Below, piece by piece: positions 5,058 through 5,343 of a DNA stretch of 5,343 bases. The DNA is taken from contig JAADIN010000247.1 in NCBI GenBank assembly GCA_013151315.1, forward strand, positions 1 through 5,343. The letters run 5' to 3'. Both the position numbers and the translations under genes were made by a program. A model generated the notes under the pieces. That model ran no database searches and was not told where the DNA came from. It saw nothing but the letters and a program-made list of their open reading frames with translations. This DNA is from Planctomycetota bacterium (GTDB lineage: Bacteria > Planctomycetota > Planctomycetia > Pirellulales > Lacipirellulaceae). Positions within the stretch are counted from its first letter, which is position 1, and each line of letters begins with the position of its first letter.

Positions 5058-5082
5058 AACCCCATTCCCACAAGGGTTTTTT
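5058..5082 (+). terminator. Weak intrinsic terminator-like structure
   Basis: AACCC (5058-5062) can pair with GGGTT (5074-5078) around an 11-base loop, and the right arm runs into six T (5077-5082). The stem is short and the loop large, so termination is only a possibility; it would separate the RAYT region from the next gene. Confidence 0.25.
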
Positions 5083-5106
5083 GGCTATTTGAGAAGTTGC
5101 TAAAAT
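5078..5106 (+). promoter_or_regulatory. Weak promoter candidate for the last gene
   Basis: TTTTTG (5078-5083), 17 bases, then TAAAAT (5101-5106, five of six to TATAAT). The -35 is poor. Another reading uses TTGAGA (5089-5094) with TATACC (5114-5119) at 19 bases. The AT-rich stretch fits a promoter region but neither box pair is convincing. Confidence 0.22.
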
Positions 5107-5168
5107 ATTGTGTTATACCAAGGTAAACCCCACGCCATATTTTGTTAGCCCGCTTGAAAGGTCATGAC

Positions 5169-5343
5169 ATGAGGAAAGCTTTCATTGGCATTCTTGGGCT
5201 CTGCACACTGTTGATTGCTAGCTTAGGCATTGCCTCACCTGAGCGTAAAGAACTGCAGTGCGACATTGACCAACTCTACAACCAAGTGCTCAAGATAGTC
5301 CGCCATCACTTTCCCGACGCCACCTCGCACAAGCTCAACAACA
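5169..5343 (+). CDS. Secreted protein of unknown function, N-terminal part (runs off window)
   Basis: The frame begins ATGAGGAAAGCT and stays open for 58 codons to the window edge. Residues 1-23 (MRKAFIGILGLCTLLIASLGIAS) form a textbook Sec signal peptide: two positive residues, a hydrophobic core with a cysteine at 12, and likely cleavage around A22/S23. The visible mature part (PERKELQCDIDQLYNQVLKIVRHHFPDATSHKLNN) looks helical and polar. I do not recognise a family from this fragment. The start is supported by AAAGG (5157-5161) seven bases upstream; the nearby ATG at 5164 is followed at once by a stop in its frame. The protein is probably periplasmic or exported. It is separated from the RAYT unit by about 300 bases of hairpin-bearing spacer. 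Confidence 0.72.
   Translation, partial: MRKAFIGILGLCTLLIASLGIASPERKELQCDIDQLYNQVLKIVRHHFPDATSHKLNN

Noticed and set aside
4770..5126. Plus-strand frame of 118 codons after the RAYT gene
   Set aside because: It reads through the right hairpin end and the spacer hairpins, with no domain and no ribosome-binding site.

Overview
The window most resembles the chromosome of a planctomycete, probably in or near the Pirellulales. This is inferred from protein style: a secreted PQQ-type propeller whose mature end opens with WPQWRGP, a basic bS21, a small coiled-coil protein, and many intergenic hairpins ending in GTGGCAC-like motifs. No rRNA or tRNA is present to confirm it. No CRISPR array or phage module is visible.

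Layout from left to right. Positions 1-278 hold the 3' end of a thioredoxin-coupled arsenate reductase (ArsC). It runs into the convergent bS21 gene (rpsU, minus strand, 275-475), and the two stop codons share one CTAG. A gene-free stretch (476-771) carries a Shine-Dalgarno site and possible leader hairpins for rpsU. Next is a 61-residue coiled-coil protein (772-957, plus strand), which meets a minus-strand AarF/UbiB/ABC1 kinase-like gene tail to tail at TAGCTA. The kinase reading frame (1176-2606) has every ABC1 motif but stops early. The usual C-terminal two-helix membrane tail is still encoded just downstream in another frame (958-1197), so the gene is frameshifted. A 204-base divergent spacer (2607-2810) holds a long hairpin repeat and a short perfect hairpin. 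It is followed by a secreted PQQ-like beta-propeller protein (2811-4148, plus strand).

One base after the propeller stop begins a compact 721-bp unit (4150-4870): a REP-associated tyrosine transposase (RAYT, HUH/Y1 family) between two large hairpin structures in mirror orientation, sharing a perfect 24-bp inverted repeat. The rest of the right side (4871-5168) has no gene; it holds two short hairpins, a weak terminator-like structure and a poor promoter candidate. It leads to a secreted protein of unknown function (5169 to the window end, cut off).

The most interesting signal is in the hairpin repeats. Both RAYT-flanking hairpins, and the separate hairpin at 2670-2751, have a head of the form GTRGCAC. 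Their loops carry a short word at the same offset (11 bases from the stem in one orientation) that is complementary to the head. In one hairpin the loop word differs at the same position as the head, preserving pairing. This resembles the guide/cleavage-site pairing known from IS200/IS605 elements and may be a recognition code of this RAYT family. The other genes look like unrelated housekeeping and accessory genes rather than one pathway.
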